Shown piece after piece: positions 1 to 11,991 of a DNA stretch of 64,000 bases. The notes under the pieces were generated by a model, which ran no database searches, was not told where the DNA came from, and saw only the letters and a program-made list of their open reading frames with translations. This DNA is from Prostheceraeus crozeri (taxonomy: Eukaryota; Platyhelminthes; Polycladida; Euryleptidae). Position 1 is the stretch's first letter. Every line of letters begins with the position of its first letter. The DNA is taken from NCBI GenBank assembly GCA_907163375.1, contig CAJQUW010016999.1, positions 62,001-126,000 on the forward strand, in the 5' to 3' direction. The translations under genes were made by a program, and so were the position numbers.

Positions 1-1300
1 TTCTGTGACTGCTCCACTGTTCCTAATTTGAGATGTTTTAAGTTTAGTATCTATTCAGTCAATTAATTTTTCTGTGGGTGACCTCTAGAATAGTGCTGAA
101 CAGACCAGACAGAGCATGTGAAGGCCTTCATGATAAAGACACAATAACTTGGGTGTTAATCAACATCCAGGAATGTAAAGCAGATGAATATTTCAAGAGC
201 TTTCAGTTAAAATTTGACCGGAAGCATCAGCAGAAAGTCAGAGTAGCTATCTAACAATTGACATCTTGAAAGTTTCTGTATAAATTTAATTATCTGTCTC
301 ATGATCAAGTTTTGAAAGTGATAATGAGTGGCCCATCTTTTCTTTTGAGTGCCACAATTGACAGAAAGTCAATTTATATATTAATTAATTTCCTTCGGTA
401 GTCCCCATTCCATGTATCAGCTTGTGTAGAAAATGAAATGTGAGATTGCAGTGCAGTAAGATAATTTCTAAAAAGGTCGCGTCAACTGACGTGTATTAAC
501 TCAATAATTAACTCAATATTGGTTCTAATCCACGTCAATGTGTACTGCATCTCCTTGGTGACTTGAATTCTAAATTGAGGTAATATCTTTCTTAGCGCAT
601 CATGTGATATCTCAGCTTCATTGCGGCAACTTTATGAAGACGCTTAGTAGGGAATTTGATTTTTTGGAAGCGCATTCTTTCTAATGAACATACATCAACT
701 CATTTTCCAATGATTGGAAGGCACATTTCCACTATTCCATCCACTTCATTATGTATCGGAATATTCCATAGATAGCAGAGGTGTCAGAGCCCGTGTTCGG
801 AGGTTGAGGTAGTCAGATCAGGATGTACTTCCCCGTTTGTGGTATTTTCTTGCAGGTTGGACATAGACACACCGATTTTAAGATGTCTGCTCTGGATCTT
901 CTCTTGCGAAAATCAATTTTTATCGATTTTTTGAATTTCGACTCTTAGGAAAATTAGCGTGAAATATGGAGGTACGAAATACGTAACACGAATTTTTGAT
1001 GCCAAGACGAATGCAGAAGTCAACAAACCAGATATCATTCGAATGCTTATGACAAGACAAATTTTTTGGTACCATAAGTTTGTCATCAGGTCAATGGGTG
1101 CAGAGGTAGAGGTCAAAGGTCATGGCGAGATGCCAACTCTCAAAAAAAATGAAGCACGCATGTTCATCACCCTCCTCCAGTGACAAGACCGATAGCACGA
1201 ATTCAATGTTGCAATTCAGAAAATTTTTGCAATTTCAGCCTTATCAGGCACTTTGTTGTTTGAACATCAATATCAATAGCAAAATCAATATATAGGGTGC
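1..1300. other. No gene recognised (left edge)
   Basis: AT-rich sequence in which I recognise no gene, RNA or repeat. A 74-codon open frame at 959-1183 on the plus strand has no motif I know and no convincing splice sites. Confidence 0.5.
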
Positions 1301-1329
1301 CCATTCGAAAGTGCATAACGAGGCAATTC

Positions 1330-1637
1330 TTTTGGTTGAATATCAACACATACACTATCTTATCAAAGTTGTTGACACTCAAAAGTCTATGAACGTTGGT
1401 GTTCAAGTACAAAATAGTTTTTCTTGCAATCTGCTTATATACTATGTTTGTCAGAAAGCACGACCTAAGCTTTATCAGCTTTCGAAGAAACGAAAAGATT
1501 TTCTGCACGTTTTATTTTGCCTCTTATTGAATATTGTAGGCCTATTTCTGCTCGGGGTTTTTTGGTTGTCTGCTAATCTTGATAGAATTGAAAAGCTGTT
1601 GCACAAAACCATGCGAATAATCATCAAGCTAGAGTAA
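1330..1637 (+). mobile_element. Decayed reverse-transcriptase (LINE-like) C-terminal relic
   Basis: The frame contains a KARPKLYQLSKKRKDFL segment, then (in a second frame) PLIEYC, then ANLDRIEKLLHKTMRII. This order (KAxxKLxxLxxxRxxL, then LIEYC, then a W/NLxxIEKLLxxxMRII block) is the usual signature of the thumb region at the end of non-LTR reverse transcriptases. At least one frameshift near 1540-1560 separates the blocks, so the copy is dead. The clade cannot be told. It is an inference from motif order, and a chance ORF is the alternative. Confidence 0.4.
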
Positions 1638-2009
1638 AATATGTTCGAGACGATGGGTTGGTTACCCAGTCGAGCACTAGTCAAGTAGAAAACCTCAATC
1701 ATGGTCTAAGTAAATAATTAAGTTAGCAAATGCTTGTTTCACTTTACAAATTCGATGAACACTACAAGTTGCGGTGACAACACAGAAAGATTCTGATCTT
1801 CACGCCGATTTTTTCTTCCCTAAATAGTTTTGAAATAAAAATGCAAATTCCTTTTTACATGAATATTTGAGCAGAAATGTTCAAAAATTATGCTTACATA
1901 GGATGTTTCTTCTCTTCTCCTTCACATTCAATTTCCATCTTGGCAATCAATGTTGTCCAGAAGACCGGTTAACCGAAATTTCAATTGATTAGTTGTTGTT
2001 GGTCTTTCA

Positions 2010-2334
2010 GGTTTGTACAGTGAGTTTCTTATCTGTTCCCATAGTCTAAAATCAAGTATAGATAGACTTGGACTCAGAGGGCCACGGACTAGCTCCTCTG
2101 CGACCAATCCAACAATCTTTAATATGGCTATTCAAAGCATATCACACTTTAGTGGCAGAGTGTGGCGGAGCAATGTCTTGCTGATGATATTTCGATCTCT
2201 TCTTTAAGAGGGATGGCACAATTCATAATAATGTGTTCATAGCGTTCGCCATTCATAACAGCATCAAGTAATTGGTAAACAACACCGAAATGTGAGACCG
2301 TAGCCCAACATGTGACCGCAGTAGAATGTGCCAC
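2010..2334 (-). mobile_element. Mariner-like transposase relic (3' part)
   Basis: Read on the minus strand, this stretch gives blocks in the order expected for the C-terminal half of a mariner/Tc1-superfamily DDE transposase: DAVMNGERYEHI; then QDIAPPHSA, corresponding to the QDxAPxH catalytic block; then DCWIGRRGASPWP; then a proline/serine block with LDFRLW (the usual form is WPxRSPDLxxLDFxLW). The blocks sit in different frames with in-frame stops, so the copy is broken. Inverted repeats were not located. The family call rests on motif recognition only. Confidence 0.55.
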
Positions 2335-3558
2335 ATTTTCTTTATCGAAAATATGAGAATTTTCTTTCTAATAAGCAAAACGATTATGTTAGGAAAGTTT
2401 ACGGCGGCTGCTTTTCAATCTTTTCTTTCAGCATGCGCCTTGCCTTTTCACAATCAAACACAAACACATGCGACACTATAGTTGCTATTTCGCAATCTGT
2501 AAAATTGCGATGCTCCACCGTCCTTCACTTATTGCTGTTATTATAAGTGAATGAATAAGAAAAGAAGTCGGCGGGAAGATCAGAATCACCCTGTATATGA
2601 AAGTAAAAGGAAGAATGCATACAATAGTCAGTCAAAAGAAAATGGAACCTGAAAAAAAGTTGTTTGCAGAATTATAATGGAGCGAACCATTATTGCACGA
2701 ACGAATTATAATGCAACACAAAATTCAAAAATTAATATTAGACGAAATGCAGTGTATATTGATGTTTTGTCTAGATATCAATACGCATTTCAGTTCAGCT
2801 AATAAATACGTTTTAAACTTTTTGCCATGTATCCCACCCTGAGAAACACCAGTATAATCGATTCCATCATAACTCATAAGACTCATCATGGGAATTCGCA
2901 AAGCAACTCCATTTCGCTGAACGGTTTCCTTTAATGTACTCAAAGTTTTCATTCAGAAACTTACTTAGATATTAAATCTTGTCATGTTATTCAATGATCA
3001 TTCTTAAAAGAATTCACCTTTCCGCCTCTGAAGACAGGTCTACATGTTGTAGACTGCTGATGTCTTCACTATTCCAATATGGGCATTGGCAGCAACTTTT
3101 ATTGGTGTCAGTCAGGGAAATACTGCGATCTATTATTTTTTTGGAACAAACTTGAAGACGGACAAAACAGTTACCAGTTTGAGCAATCAAAACCGTGTCT
3201 TAGTTGTCTGATCCTTTCAACTGTGCTTGTAGTTGAAAATTCCATACACAATGCTAGAAAGTGAGGTGAAGTAAACTTGAAACTGTTTTTATCATTCTTA
3301 GCAAGCGTGATCACGTCAGGCTAGAAGAACATTGAGAAATTGCAGAATGTCATAATCTTAAGAGTGCAAGCTGTCAATCGACAGCCAATAAATTCAACAT
3401 GTAACCCACATATAGCGTTTCCTACATTCAGTATGAAGACGACCATCATCTTATCATGTCTTCTGTCCGGTGCGCTCAAAACTGTCTAGCTGAGTGATGC
3501 CACCGCCGGTTGGTGCATTGATAGAGGACTTCAGTCATGTCTACAACAGAAGTACTCC
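2335..3558. other. No gene recognised
   Basis: About 1.2 kb between the mariner-like relic and the Penelope-like element. I see no gene or repeat in it. The short open frame at 3079-3264 has no recognisable motif. Confidence 0.45.
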
Positions 3559-3570
3559 ATTTATTTAGTT
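3559..3570. repeat. Left target-site duplication of the Penelope-like element
   Basis: The 12-mer ATTTATTTAGTT directly abuts the left inverted repeat at 3571. An identical copy stands at 5453-5464. The bases on either side differ, so the match is exactly 12 bp. It fits a target-site duplication. Confidence 0.65.
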
Positions 3571-3734
3571 ATTAAAAACGATAGTGGTTGTCATACGGCG
3601 CTTCGCCCGTTCTTTACAGTATGTACACGGGAATGAGAAAATTGACCTGATAGTTAGACAGATATTGCGAACAGAGATCTGACATAGAAAGCTTGGTGAT
3701 TACGTCATGTAATGTGTGAAATAGGAATCTACAG
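3571..3734 (+). repeat. Left inverted pseudo-LTR arm of the PLE
   Basis: This arm is the exact reverse complement of 5257-5420, checked line by line over 164 bp. Its opposite strand contains CCCGT, then CATAC, then GAACGGGCGAAG, then GTATG. These form two crossing complementarities (CCCGT with ACGGG, CATAC with GTATG), which recur in the PLE copy at 60290-60737. Confidence 0.85.
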
Positions 3735-4781
3735 ACTCTTTATCACATTTAATACGGTGCAGATACGGTGTATCAGAAAAATCGGACAATGTCATTAATT
3801 TGAGTAATGTGTGCTTATCTGATGAGGAGCTGTCTGTTCTATCGCTTGGTCCATATTATTATTTTCCTCCGAGAAAGACGAACATGATTGATGCTGCAAC
3901 GCCAATTGAACAGCTGAAATTCAAGTTGAAGAAAGAAAATGCCATTTCTGATGACCAAGAAAAAGAATGTTCTGCACGTCTGAGTAAAATCGTTATTGAT
4001 TTTTATAATACGCATATTCAAAACGATCCCACGACGAAGAAGCAGCAGATTTTAATCAAGACATTGCGCGACAAAGGTGTGTATGTCTTCAAGCCTGACA
4101 AAGGTAACGGGACTGTTCTCTCATCGAAAGAACTATATGTATCAAAGATGAACCACATTCTACAAGACGCTACGAAATTCAATGAACTTTCCAAACCTGT
4201 TGAATGGGATGATCAGGGACGACTGCGTATGATGAACATGGTGAACAAGTTGATAACAAGTAAACAAGCTCATTCCAGTATCAAAGATATCATACCACCA
4301 GGAGTTAACATCCCTAGAATGTATGGACTACCAAGGGTCCACAAGGAAGCAGTTCCCTTGCGTCCGGTATTGTCCATGGTTGGCTAAGCGTACCATGCTA
4401 TGGGTAAATACATTGACGACAATATTTTGAAACCCATCAGAAGTGAATTCACAACCCATACCGTGAAAGACTCATTCCAGTTTCGTGACAGAATTTCTTC
4501 TTTGAGTGAAGTAAACGGTGACGTTCGAATGTCAATGGATATCTCCAGTCTTTTTACAAATATACCTGTACAGGAGAATATCAGTATAATTTGCGATACC
4601 TATTTTCGTGGCAATATTGATCCACCGAAACTCGGTCCTATTCCTTAGTCTGAACAGCATTTGAAGGAACTCCTCCTTGCTATATCAACGAACGTGAACT
4701 TCGTTTTCAACAACAAGCAGTACATACAGGCAATGGGAAGTCCTATATCGGGGTCTTTTGCTGAAATATTTTGCTGACGTT
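3725..4781 (+). pseudogene. PLE reverse transcriptase, broken
   Basis: The frame is open from 3725, inside the left arm, to a TAA at 4385-4387. It continues in the same frame to a TAG at 4646-4648 and then to a TGA at about 4780. Motifs appear in PLE order: NLSNVCLSDEELSVL near the start; VFKPDKGNGTVL (RT motif 1, around 4087-4122); MYGLPRVHK and LRPVLSMVG (around 4320-4384); RMSMDISSLFTNIP (motif A-like, around 4528-4569, with the first catalytic Asp in SMDIS); FVFNNKQYIQAMGSPISG (motif B-like, around 4700-4755). The FxDD catalytic motif C and everything up to the endonuclease are absent, so the protein cannot be functional even if the stops were suppressed. The function named is that of the family (RNA-templated DNA synthesis). 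Confidence 0.8.
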
Positions 4782-4794
4782 TGTGACATTTTCA

Positions 4795-5181
4795 CCAAAC
4801 GCTTAAGCTCCTGTCGCACCGAAAGATCCTGTGCCGCTTCCCTTCCAGAACACTCTTGTCTATGAATTTAGTTGCGCTTGCGGAGCAAGCTACATAGGGA
4901 AGTCGCAGAGGGCTCTTCAAGAACGGATGAAAGATCACATCCAAAAATGGCTAGCGAAGAGTTGAAGCAGACCAAGATCGTCGAAACGCCAGCATCCAGC
5001 ATCACCGGACACTTGCAGTTATGCCACCATCGAACATCAGCCTCAATCAACGATTTCAAATGTTTAAAAAAAGTGCAGAAGTTCGTTTGATTTGTATGTA
5101 ACTGAAGGAGTGGCCATCAAGTGTTTCAAACCAGTGTTGTGTGTCCAAAAAGATTTTGTATTTCCAAGTACTTGTCTATAA
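4795..5181 (+). pseudogene. PLE GIY-YIG endonuclease domain, frameshifted
   Basis: After the internal deletion the sequence resumes with VYEFSCACGASYIGKSQ (around 4858-4908). This matches the N-terminal GIY-YIG signature of PLE endonucleases: a CxC pair followed by YIGK and then LxxRMKDHIQKW. A stop follows WLAKS. The domain continues in other frames as a SSITGHL block and as FDLYVTEGVAIKCFKPVLCVQKDF, ending at a TAA at 5179-5181. In intact PLEs this domain nicks the target to prime reverse transcription. The tail resembles the fragment at 60346-60499 (shared LCVQK), so the two come from related PLEs. Confidence 0.75.
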
Positions 5182-5256
5182 CTTATTTTCTTCCTTTTCC
5201 TTCCACTATTTTATTGTTTGACTTAATTTTTGGTTTAAGGTGTCATGAAACAAGAA

Positions 5257-5420
5257 CTGTAGATTCCTATTTCACACATTACATGACGTAATCACCAAGC
5301 TTTCTATGTCAGATCTCTGTTCGCAATATCTGTCTAACTATCAGGTCAATTTTCTCATTCCCGTGTACATACTGTAAAGAACGGGCGAAGCGCCGTATGA
5401 CAACCACTATCGTTTTTAAT
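5257..5420 (-). repeat. Right inverted pseudo-LTR arm of the PLE
   Basis: Perfect reverse complement of 3571-3734. It is followed by a 32-bp extension to 5452 that has no counterpart at the left end. That asymmetry is typical of Penelope-like insertions. Confidence 0.85.
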
Positions 5421-5452
5421 TTCTTATTCAAGGTGGCATTGACAAGGAAAAT

Positions 5453-5464
5453 ATTTATTTAGTT
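5453..5464. repeat. Right target-site duplication of the Penelope-like element
   Basis: Second copy of ATTTATTTAGTT, identical to 3559-3570. It marks the right boundary of the insertion. Confidence 0.65.
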
Positions 5465-8102
5465 GTTAAACGTCTCATTGACATTGAAAATGGATTCATG
5501 AAAGTTCTACTGATTTGATATAATGACCCTCAATTTCTGATCCCAGTTAGATGAATTGTGAAATTTGCATCTTTCTTGTAGCACACTGTTTCTTTTCACA
5601 TTTTGATCATTGCCCATGAATTTAGCCAGGTGGATTCAAAGGTGCCTGTCTACTTGCAACTTTATTGCTGCCACCTGTTGCAGATGGCATCTCCACTTGA
5701 CATCTAAAAGTTGCTGATGCGCGATGCAACTCGCTGCTGTCACTGTCGATCCTATGATAATCAAAAGGTTGCTTGAGTAAGCGTTTACACTTGACACTTG
5801 CCTAGTCGACACGCATTCCTACTGGACAGCTTCAGTGTGCGCGGCGAGAAAATAAAGACACGCCTTCGCTGATCGTGCGTCACCCATTAGTGTCCTGACA
5901 AAGGTAATTAAATGACTGGTAAGAAAGAAAAATGCACTATCTTGAAATCAGGAAGAACGAATCCAGTATCCAAGGGGTAGTCAAGCCGTTGTGTTCTTTT
6001 CATATTACTCATTAGCGTGTGAGCTGTAGTAAGTGGCGGCTCATTCGTGGCTGAGGTGCTGCACAAAAAGGCTCATTCTTCTTATCATAGTATTTAATAT
6101 ACATGCTTCGACAAGTCCATCAAAACGGATTTTTACGTAAACCAAATTTACTTGCTTAACTTCTTGAGTTCGATTGACCTATAGCATATAGGCTCTTTGT
6201 TATGTTTCAAAATTAATTAAAAGTTTTATTAATTTAATTTCTGGTCAATCTGTTGATTAACGCTGATTTGATGATGTATTCTTGTAGTGTTGAATCTGAC
6301 AATGTTCGTGTGACGACTTCGAATAATGTCAATAGTAGGGCACATCCCTGGCTGCTTGTATGACAGAAACTAATTTTCTCAATTTCAAATCTGTAGCTGA
6401 AGTTTCGATTTCTTATTTGACCTAATACTTGTTAGATTAGCCATTCGTTCATTAAAGTTCAGGATTGGTAGACTTCTGAATAATTATTCGACATTTGCTT
6501 GATGCGGCAGTGCCACATGTACCCTAAGGAACGCACCGTCACTGGTGTCAGCTAAAGACTTTTGACTGACCCATTTCCATTTACAACATTTTCTCTGACA
6601 CTGAATTACTCAGGAATAAAGCGTCAGCCATGAAGTTCCAAATGGACAGGTACTTTCAGTCTAGTCAAAACTGACTTGACATTGCCTGGACACATCATGA
6701 CACCGACGTTTTCATCGTTTAATTTGCTGTCAACTTGTTCTGTTCTCAGGAAAAATATGTGCGTTTGACGAACCAGATCGGACGCATTCATGAACCTTCA
6801 TGTCTGTGGAAATGAGCCTAACGCCTTTCATTTTGCATAACATTCTTGAAGATTCTATCAAATTTCAACGATTCTTTGTCGGAAAAGCATGAAAATTACT
6901 TTTTCAGATTAATAAGTTACTGAACTCTTGTTGCGTAATTCCGTTTCCACAAATTGTGTCAATCGCGAGAATTGACGTAAGAATTTAAAAAACAAGTGGG
7001 GTTTGCTCAGAATTAGTTCTCAACGGATTCCGCAAAATGTTTTAATGCGTTTTGTAGAATCTCATGTGGTCTTGTAATATGGTGTGAAGTGCTTGGATTT
7101 ATGATCATTTGGTCGTGCTCAGAAAGGTCAGCACAACATCATCCTAACTTGTATCAGGTGATTGGAGTGCTCAGTAGGGTTCAGGGCCGCATTTCAGTAC
7201 GGAGATACAGAGGGTCCAGGGGCTTAGTTCGTCCGTCTCGGGAGATACGACCACTGTCACTAGAGCTCCAATCTCTTCTTATATGTTGTGCTCTTTCATT
7301 ATAACGATGAAATTCTTTGCATGAACGGCTTTCTTACGAATATAAAGATGAGAAATTTCGGAGCTCTAGCTATCTACAACATAGTATCGCTCTATGACCA
7401 TTTTTCTGAACAAGAGTGATGTGGCGCATGTCGCTAGGTGAAAGAGACGTAGGTTGCATGTTGATTGTCAATGTCGCGCGGCATCGTGTCGCCAGGCTGA
7501 GAGGTTTTTATCACTAACCAATCAAGTGAGTTGCCATTGAGGACACAACTTAATGTTCAATTATTTTATTTTTCATGATGGAATATATTGTAAACCCTTT
7601 CCTTCAGCAAACAGGCTTGCAAGATGATCGATGCACAATTTACCATCAGAGAAATCGTTCTTAGGGGAGGAATGCATGACTAATTACAGGTGGACGAGGC
7701 CGTTACGTAGACCTGCATCGTACACGAGGTCATTTGTCAGATTTTTGACCGTGATTCCTGCACACTTCCTACCATGCACCGCTCTTCTGAATTTCGGCTC
7801 ATGAATAAACCACTACTAAATCTTATCACAATTTTTCATAGTCATCTATGTTCGCATTTGATAACACACATTTTGCGTTAGTAATTTCCAATTCATGAGA
7901 TTTGAATATTATGTTTCACTGTATATTTGTAGTAGCCTTTTATAGCGTATGATGACTTGAAAACACTACACAAGTTTTATCTTTGACAGAAAACTTAGAG
8001 GAGTCTTAAGGCAAGAGGAAATTTGAGGCACTGTTGCGATAATATCTGTATAATTTGAAAGACTTCAGTGCATGTAAATACTAACGCTCTTTTATTCATC
8101 CT
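5465..8102. other. No gene recognised
   Basis: About 2.6 kb without a recognisable gene, RNA or repeat. The 71-codon open frame at 7089-7304 has no motif and no relative elsewhere in the window. Confidence 0.45.
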
Positions 8103-8285
8103 CCTCCTACCCAATGTACAGAGCCAGGGATGGGCAGCCATCACACGCCCGCAACTCTCACCAGGTAGGGGTAGTAGCCGTTAATGAGAGCGGCGGTATC
8201 TTCCGAGGCAGACAGACTCGATCCCTGGACTTTCTGCGATCCCGTGCTGATGAGCGGCCGTCAGCTATCTGAGCTATTCGACCTC
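8103..8285 (-). mobile_element. tRNA-derived SINE (family 3)
   Basis: On the minus strand the sequence starts like a tRNA. An A box, TAGCTCAGATAGC, lies at 8264-8276 and a B box, GGGATCGAGTC, at 8215-8225, at the usual RNA polymerase III spacing. A body of about 100 bp follows, ending in GGTAGGAGGAGGATGAATAA. A real tRNA is ruled out because no acceptor stem closes behind the T arm. I see no second copy in the window, so the SINE call rests on the promoter boxes and the tRNA-unrelated tail. Confidence 0.55.
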
Positions 8286-8289
8286 ATAG

Positions 8290-10124
8290 TTCTGCAGATT
8301 TGCAACTGATATATGCGTCATTAATGTTGACGACTGTGGGAGGTTGATCTCGTTGATATTTTGCTGCTTCTGTTGTGTGCTTCGAACAACGGATCATCAA
8401 TTTCAGCATCATCATCAATTGAAAAGTTTATTCAGCTGTTGCTTCTACGTTCATATGAGCATGTTAGTGATAATTTTCTGTGAAAATACGAAGGCAAGAA
8501 GTTTTTTAAAACCACTCTAATATTTCTAATTGCGCATTAAAAGTAATTTTTCGTAATGATTTTTCAAAGAAAGTGAACCACTACAGTGCGTGTCTGGATT
8601 CGTGACTTCAATTGTGCTTTTTCGTAAATATGTTGATGTTGTCAAGCAGTAATGCACCATTCTTTACAGACGTCCGTATAGTAGGCATAAAATCTCCAAC
8701 TGTATATGGGATTCCTTTAGTTTTAATGTCATGCAAGTACGATTAGGAAGTGGAGACTAGGCGAAATCACGTCGTCGTCATTCGTCAATGTTTTTAACAT
8801 TTTTATCAAGCAATGCACTTCATGAACGAATTAGGTATTTGATAAATAGACAAATAATATCATATTGTCATTCGCTTAAAAGCCAAGTGTTAAATTGATT
8901 ATGAGAACATTTTTGGGTGATGACAGGTGACTCTACTTGCAAAGCTCGATCTTTAAACCTAGATACATGACGAACCTAATGCTGCGTATCGCTGTGTCAC
9001 TGCCAGCTTCTATTTAAGCAATATTCACGACCGATGATGCATGCAGACTTGTGTAGTCTTCACAAGAGCGTCATTGGAAGTCAAGAGAAGGAGATTTGCA
9101 GCACTGAAAGTGTTACAACCCTCGTACTTCTGAGCTTCAGTGCCTTTCCGTTGGAAGAGTGCGATGTCAAGTGTGAGTGTGACATTGTGAACTTTAGTGA
9201 ATGTGCAAGCTGACCAGGTTGATACGTAGCAGATGATATCACTTACGTACTAATGAATAGATCTTGATTGCATTTATCTTGATTTTGACTTTTCTTTCAT
9301 TTGCAGGACACAGATGATCATCAAGACCCTCCCGCTATTTCATAACCGTAGGAATGTGAAAAATTTTCAGTCAAGTGTTGGTGTTTGAGGCTTTCAGGAA
9401 TCTTTTTTTTCTCAACGTATGAACTCATCGAAAAGTATTGGTTCCTATATCGCAATTGATATTATTCAAATTCTTTCTTTTTCATCCTTGACTTTCAGTT
9501 ATTCGGACAATTATCAAAGCAAGCGACAACACATATCTGAAATGATTGTAAAAATCTAAAACCAATATCTCATTGAAACGCTTTTTGAAAAGCAGTGGTT
9601 TTAGAGCTCCAATGGGTTTTTCGGTGTACATATACAAACTTCTGTGTGTATTTGTTTCAATCTTTCTCATGGTTGATTGTAAGTCTTTTTGTCCAAGGTT
9701 AATTGATTGGAAACTGCTGTACTGTTTTTATTAATAAATGAAAGTTAAATGATTCTTATTAAACAGAGATGGAAGCTATTTTCTTATGAAATAACGACGT
9801 AGTAAATATGAAATAATTATATTATTAGAAATCGCTTCATTACTTGCGACAGGACACTGTCCAAAGCTTTAATTTGTTGATACAAACCATAGGGATCTGC
9901 GTTGATGTTCCGGAATCCAGAACGTGTATTTATGACTATTAATGCAGATGAACGATAATAAACAGTTGTTTTCAAAGTTGAGTTGTTTTGAGATTCTTGA
10001 ATTCTAATGGAATTAGGATGATTGGCTAATTATATCTATCTCGTTTTGATAAGCCTACTTTAGAGAATGCGGTTTATTAGGTTGAAAGGTGAATGTCTTA
10101 CGTAATAGAAATATAAATCAATAA
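8290..10124. other. No gene recognised
   Basis: About 1.8 kb of AT-rich sequence. I see no gene, RNA or repeat in it. Confidence 0.45.
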
Positions 10125-10869
10125 ATTCAATGTACAATGGAATGTATAATGGACATGAATGGAACAATACAGCTAGTGAAACTATAATTACTAGTAACAG
10201 CCTAAAAGTGAGAATTACCAGCATGAAGAGTTTAGACACAATAACTTGTTAAAGGCCTAACGGTAATCACATAAGCACCCTTACATAACTGAACTACAAT
10301 TTTAAAAAGACGACAATTATAGAACGACCCATCGAATTTCACTTGTTTGTTGAGTTTAGGACTCAATTTTTTAATGTAAAAAGCTTCTTTGATATTTAGG
10401 GCAAATCCATCACTATCTGATGCCAGGATTTTAAAATCTTCAGGGTTACATCTGCAACTACAATTCAGTCGGTGATCAAAGATCGCCGAGATTTTGGACT
10501 TGTGCTCTTTAACTCTAATGTTTAGGTGTCTGAGAGTTTTACCAATGTAGGTAAAGCGAGGATCAACCTCACATGTGAAACAATATACAACACCTGTTTC
10601 ACATTGCCCTAGATATCAAAGCTTTTTACATTAAAAAATTGAGTCCTAAACTCAACAAACAAGTGAAATTCGATGGGTCGTTCTATAATTGTCGTCTTTT
10701 TTAAAATTGTAGTTCAGTTATGTAAGGGTGCTTATGTGATTACCGTTAGGCCTTTAACAAGTTATTGTGTCTAAACTCTTCATGCTGGTAATTCTCACTT
10801 TTAGGCTGTTACTAGTAATTATAGTTTCACTAGCTGTATTGTTCCATTCATGTCCATTGTACATTGAAT
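10125..10869 (-). mobile_element. Penelope-like element 3' end in an inverted duplication
   Basis: Two arms, about 10125-10404 and 10597-10869, are inverted copies of each other with few differences: a 12-bp extra unit near 10141-10152, a 3-bp indel near 10391, and scattered substitutions. The minus-strand copy extends through the centre and encodes a GIY-YIG-type endonuclease end: GVVYCFTCEV, then FTYIGKTLRHLNIRVKEHKS, a C-x-C cluster, then ALNIKEAFYIKKLSPKLNK and a stop. The plus-strand copy carries only the last part (IKKLSPKLNK onward) plus the 3' UTR. Both outer ends finish in the short repeat ACATTGAA / TTCAATGT. The junction has a GCCCTA microhomology. This looks like a 5'-truncated insertion with an inverted second copy, as produced by aberrant target-primed reverse transcription. 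Confidence 0.75.
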
Positions 10870-11830
10870 GTGGTTTATATCAAATAAGTTCAATTAGTAA
10901 AAGTAGCACAACACATCAGCTCATGCTTCACTAGGTGGACTAGTGTTGATTACCGACAGCATTGCTACGATTTCTATAGTCTGGAGCAATTCTACTAGGC
11001 CCACATCGCTACCTAAGCTCCGTTCATCTATGTCGCATATTGCTCGGGCACCTACACGCTAAGTGATCTACGCGTAGCCATGCCATTTTCAAAGATACGG
11101 TGGGTGGAAAAAACAAACGTGCACGAGTAGCGTTGTATGTGCGCATCGTACATAAGACCAATCAGATACTTTATTTGTGCCTTGATGGTTAGTAACTATA
11201 AAAGTTGTGAAGTTAGCTTCCATATAGTCGACCTCCGAAAGTTTCTAAAATTACGCTGATAATCATTGATAATAATTAGGCTAAAATTGGACACCCTTCA
11301 TGTGAATGAAATAGCAATTATTGATTAAGCTAGCTGAAGTCTTCAAGTAGGTGATCAAGCGCAAAATTCAACTAGATGATGTCATCAATGGCCGTAGGCT
11401 TTTCATAGGTCCTTCACACCGTGTAATCCATCGGGAATAGTGGCACTTGTTCTAGAAAATGCTGAAAAATCATTTCAAAATTTTTGAAAAATGATTACAG
11501 GCTTTAATGTTGAGCAATCACTTTGCTCCCCTGCTGATAATACATCGATGCACATGAGGACAAACTTGAGAAGACATGGTCAATTCAAGTTACATGTTAT
11601 GGAACTATTTCACTGTAGAATAGCAGGCTACTGCACCACCAGCCGAATACAGATATCCGAATCCTGATTGCAGTTCAAGAACTGTTTTTTATCTTCTAAC
11701 TTCGAACCAGAACCGTTCGAGTTCATCAAGTGAAGTAGGTCGAGGAAATTTTTCCAATTTGACCTGTCCTTTACATAAAAACTTCTTCTGTTCTATGTGT
11801 ATTGTATTTACAACGTTAAAACGTGTTCGC
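10870..11830. other. 3' flank / 3' UTR side of ZNHIT3
   Basis: This stretch follows the ZNHIT3 stop codon on the minus strand. It must hold the 3' UTR and polyadenylation site, but I see no clear AATAAA close to the stop. Beyond that I recognise nothing. Confidence 0.4.
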
Positions 11831-11991
11831 TCAATCGACAATTTGTAGGCACTCATTTGCAAACTGCACGAAGACTTCGTCACTCATGTACTTTTTCATC
11901 AGTCTCTCTGGGTTGGAAGCTTTCGTCAGCTCTGAGATCATGCAACACAAGTTGGGATTCGACAGCATCTCCGCCACTGTTTCCGATGTCT
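11831..11991 (-). CDS. ZNHIT3: ZNHIT3 coding exon 5 (last)
   Basis: Preceded on the minus strand by a long pyrimidine tract and TTCTTGCAG (rc of 11992-12000). It codes for the C-terminal helical segment from TSETVAEMLSNPNL to CLQIVD and ends at TGA (11831-11833). The family pattern of N-P-x-L, then K-L/M-x-x-Y-M, then F-V-x-F-A-x-x-C-L is conserved. Confidence 0.93.

Larger units (their letters stand above)
3571..5452 (+). mobile_element. Penelope-like retroelement, internally deleted, with perfect inverted terminal repeats
   Basis: A 1.88-kb element bounded by a 164-bp inverted repeat (3571-3734 and 5257-5420) that I find identical over its full length. A 32-bp extension (5421-5452) follows the right arm, and 12-bp direct repeats flank the whole. 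Penelope-like elements are known for inverted 'pseudo-LTRs', a short asymmetric tail and variable target duplications, so the architecture fits closely. Inside are a PLE reverse-transcriptase frame and a GIY-YIG endonuclease domain. The part between RT motif C and the endonuclease is missing, and there are several stops. Identical arms with a dead ORF suggest a recent insertion made by machinery supplied in trans. Confidence 0.85.

Noticed and set aside
8250-8264. CTGATGAGCGG in the SINE at 8103-8285 as a hammerhead core
   Set aside because: It falls in the anticodon-arm region between A and B boxes. No GAAA, stem I partner or cleavage site is in place.
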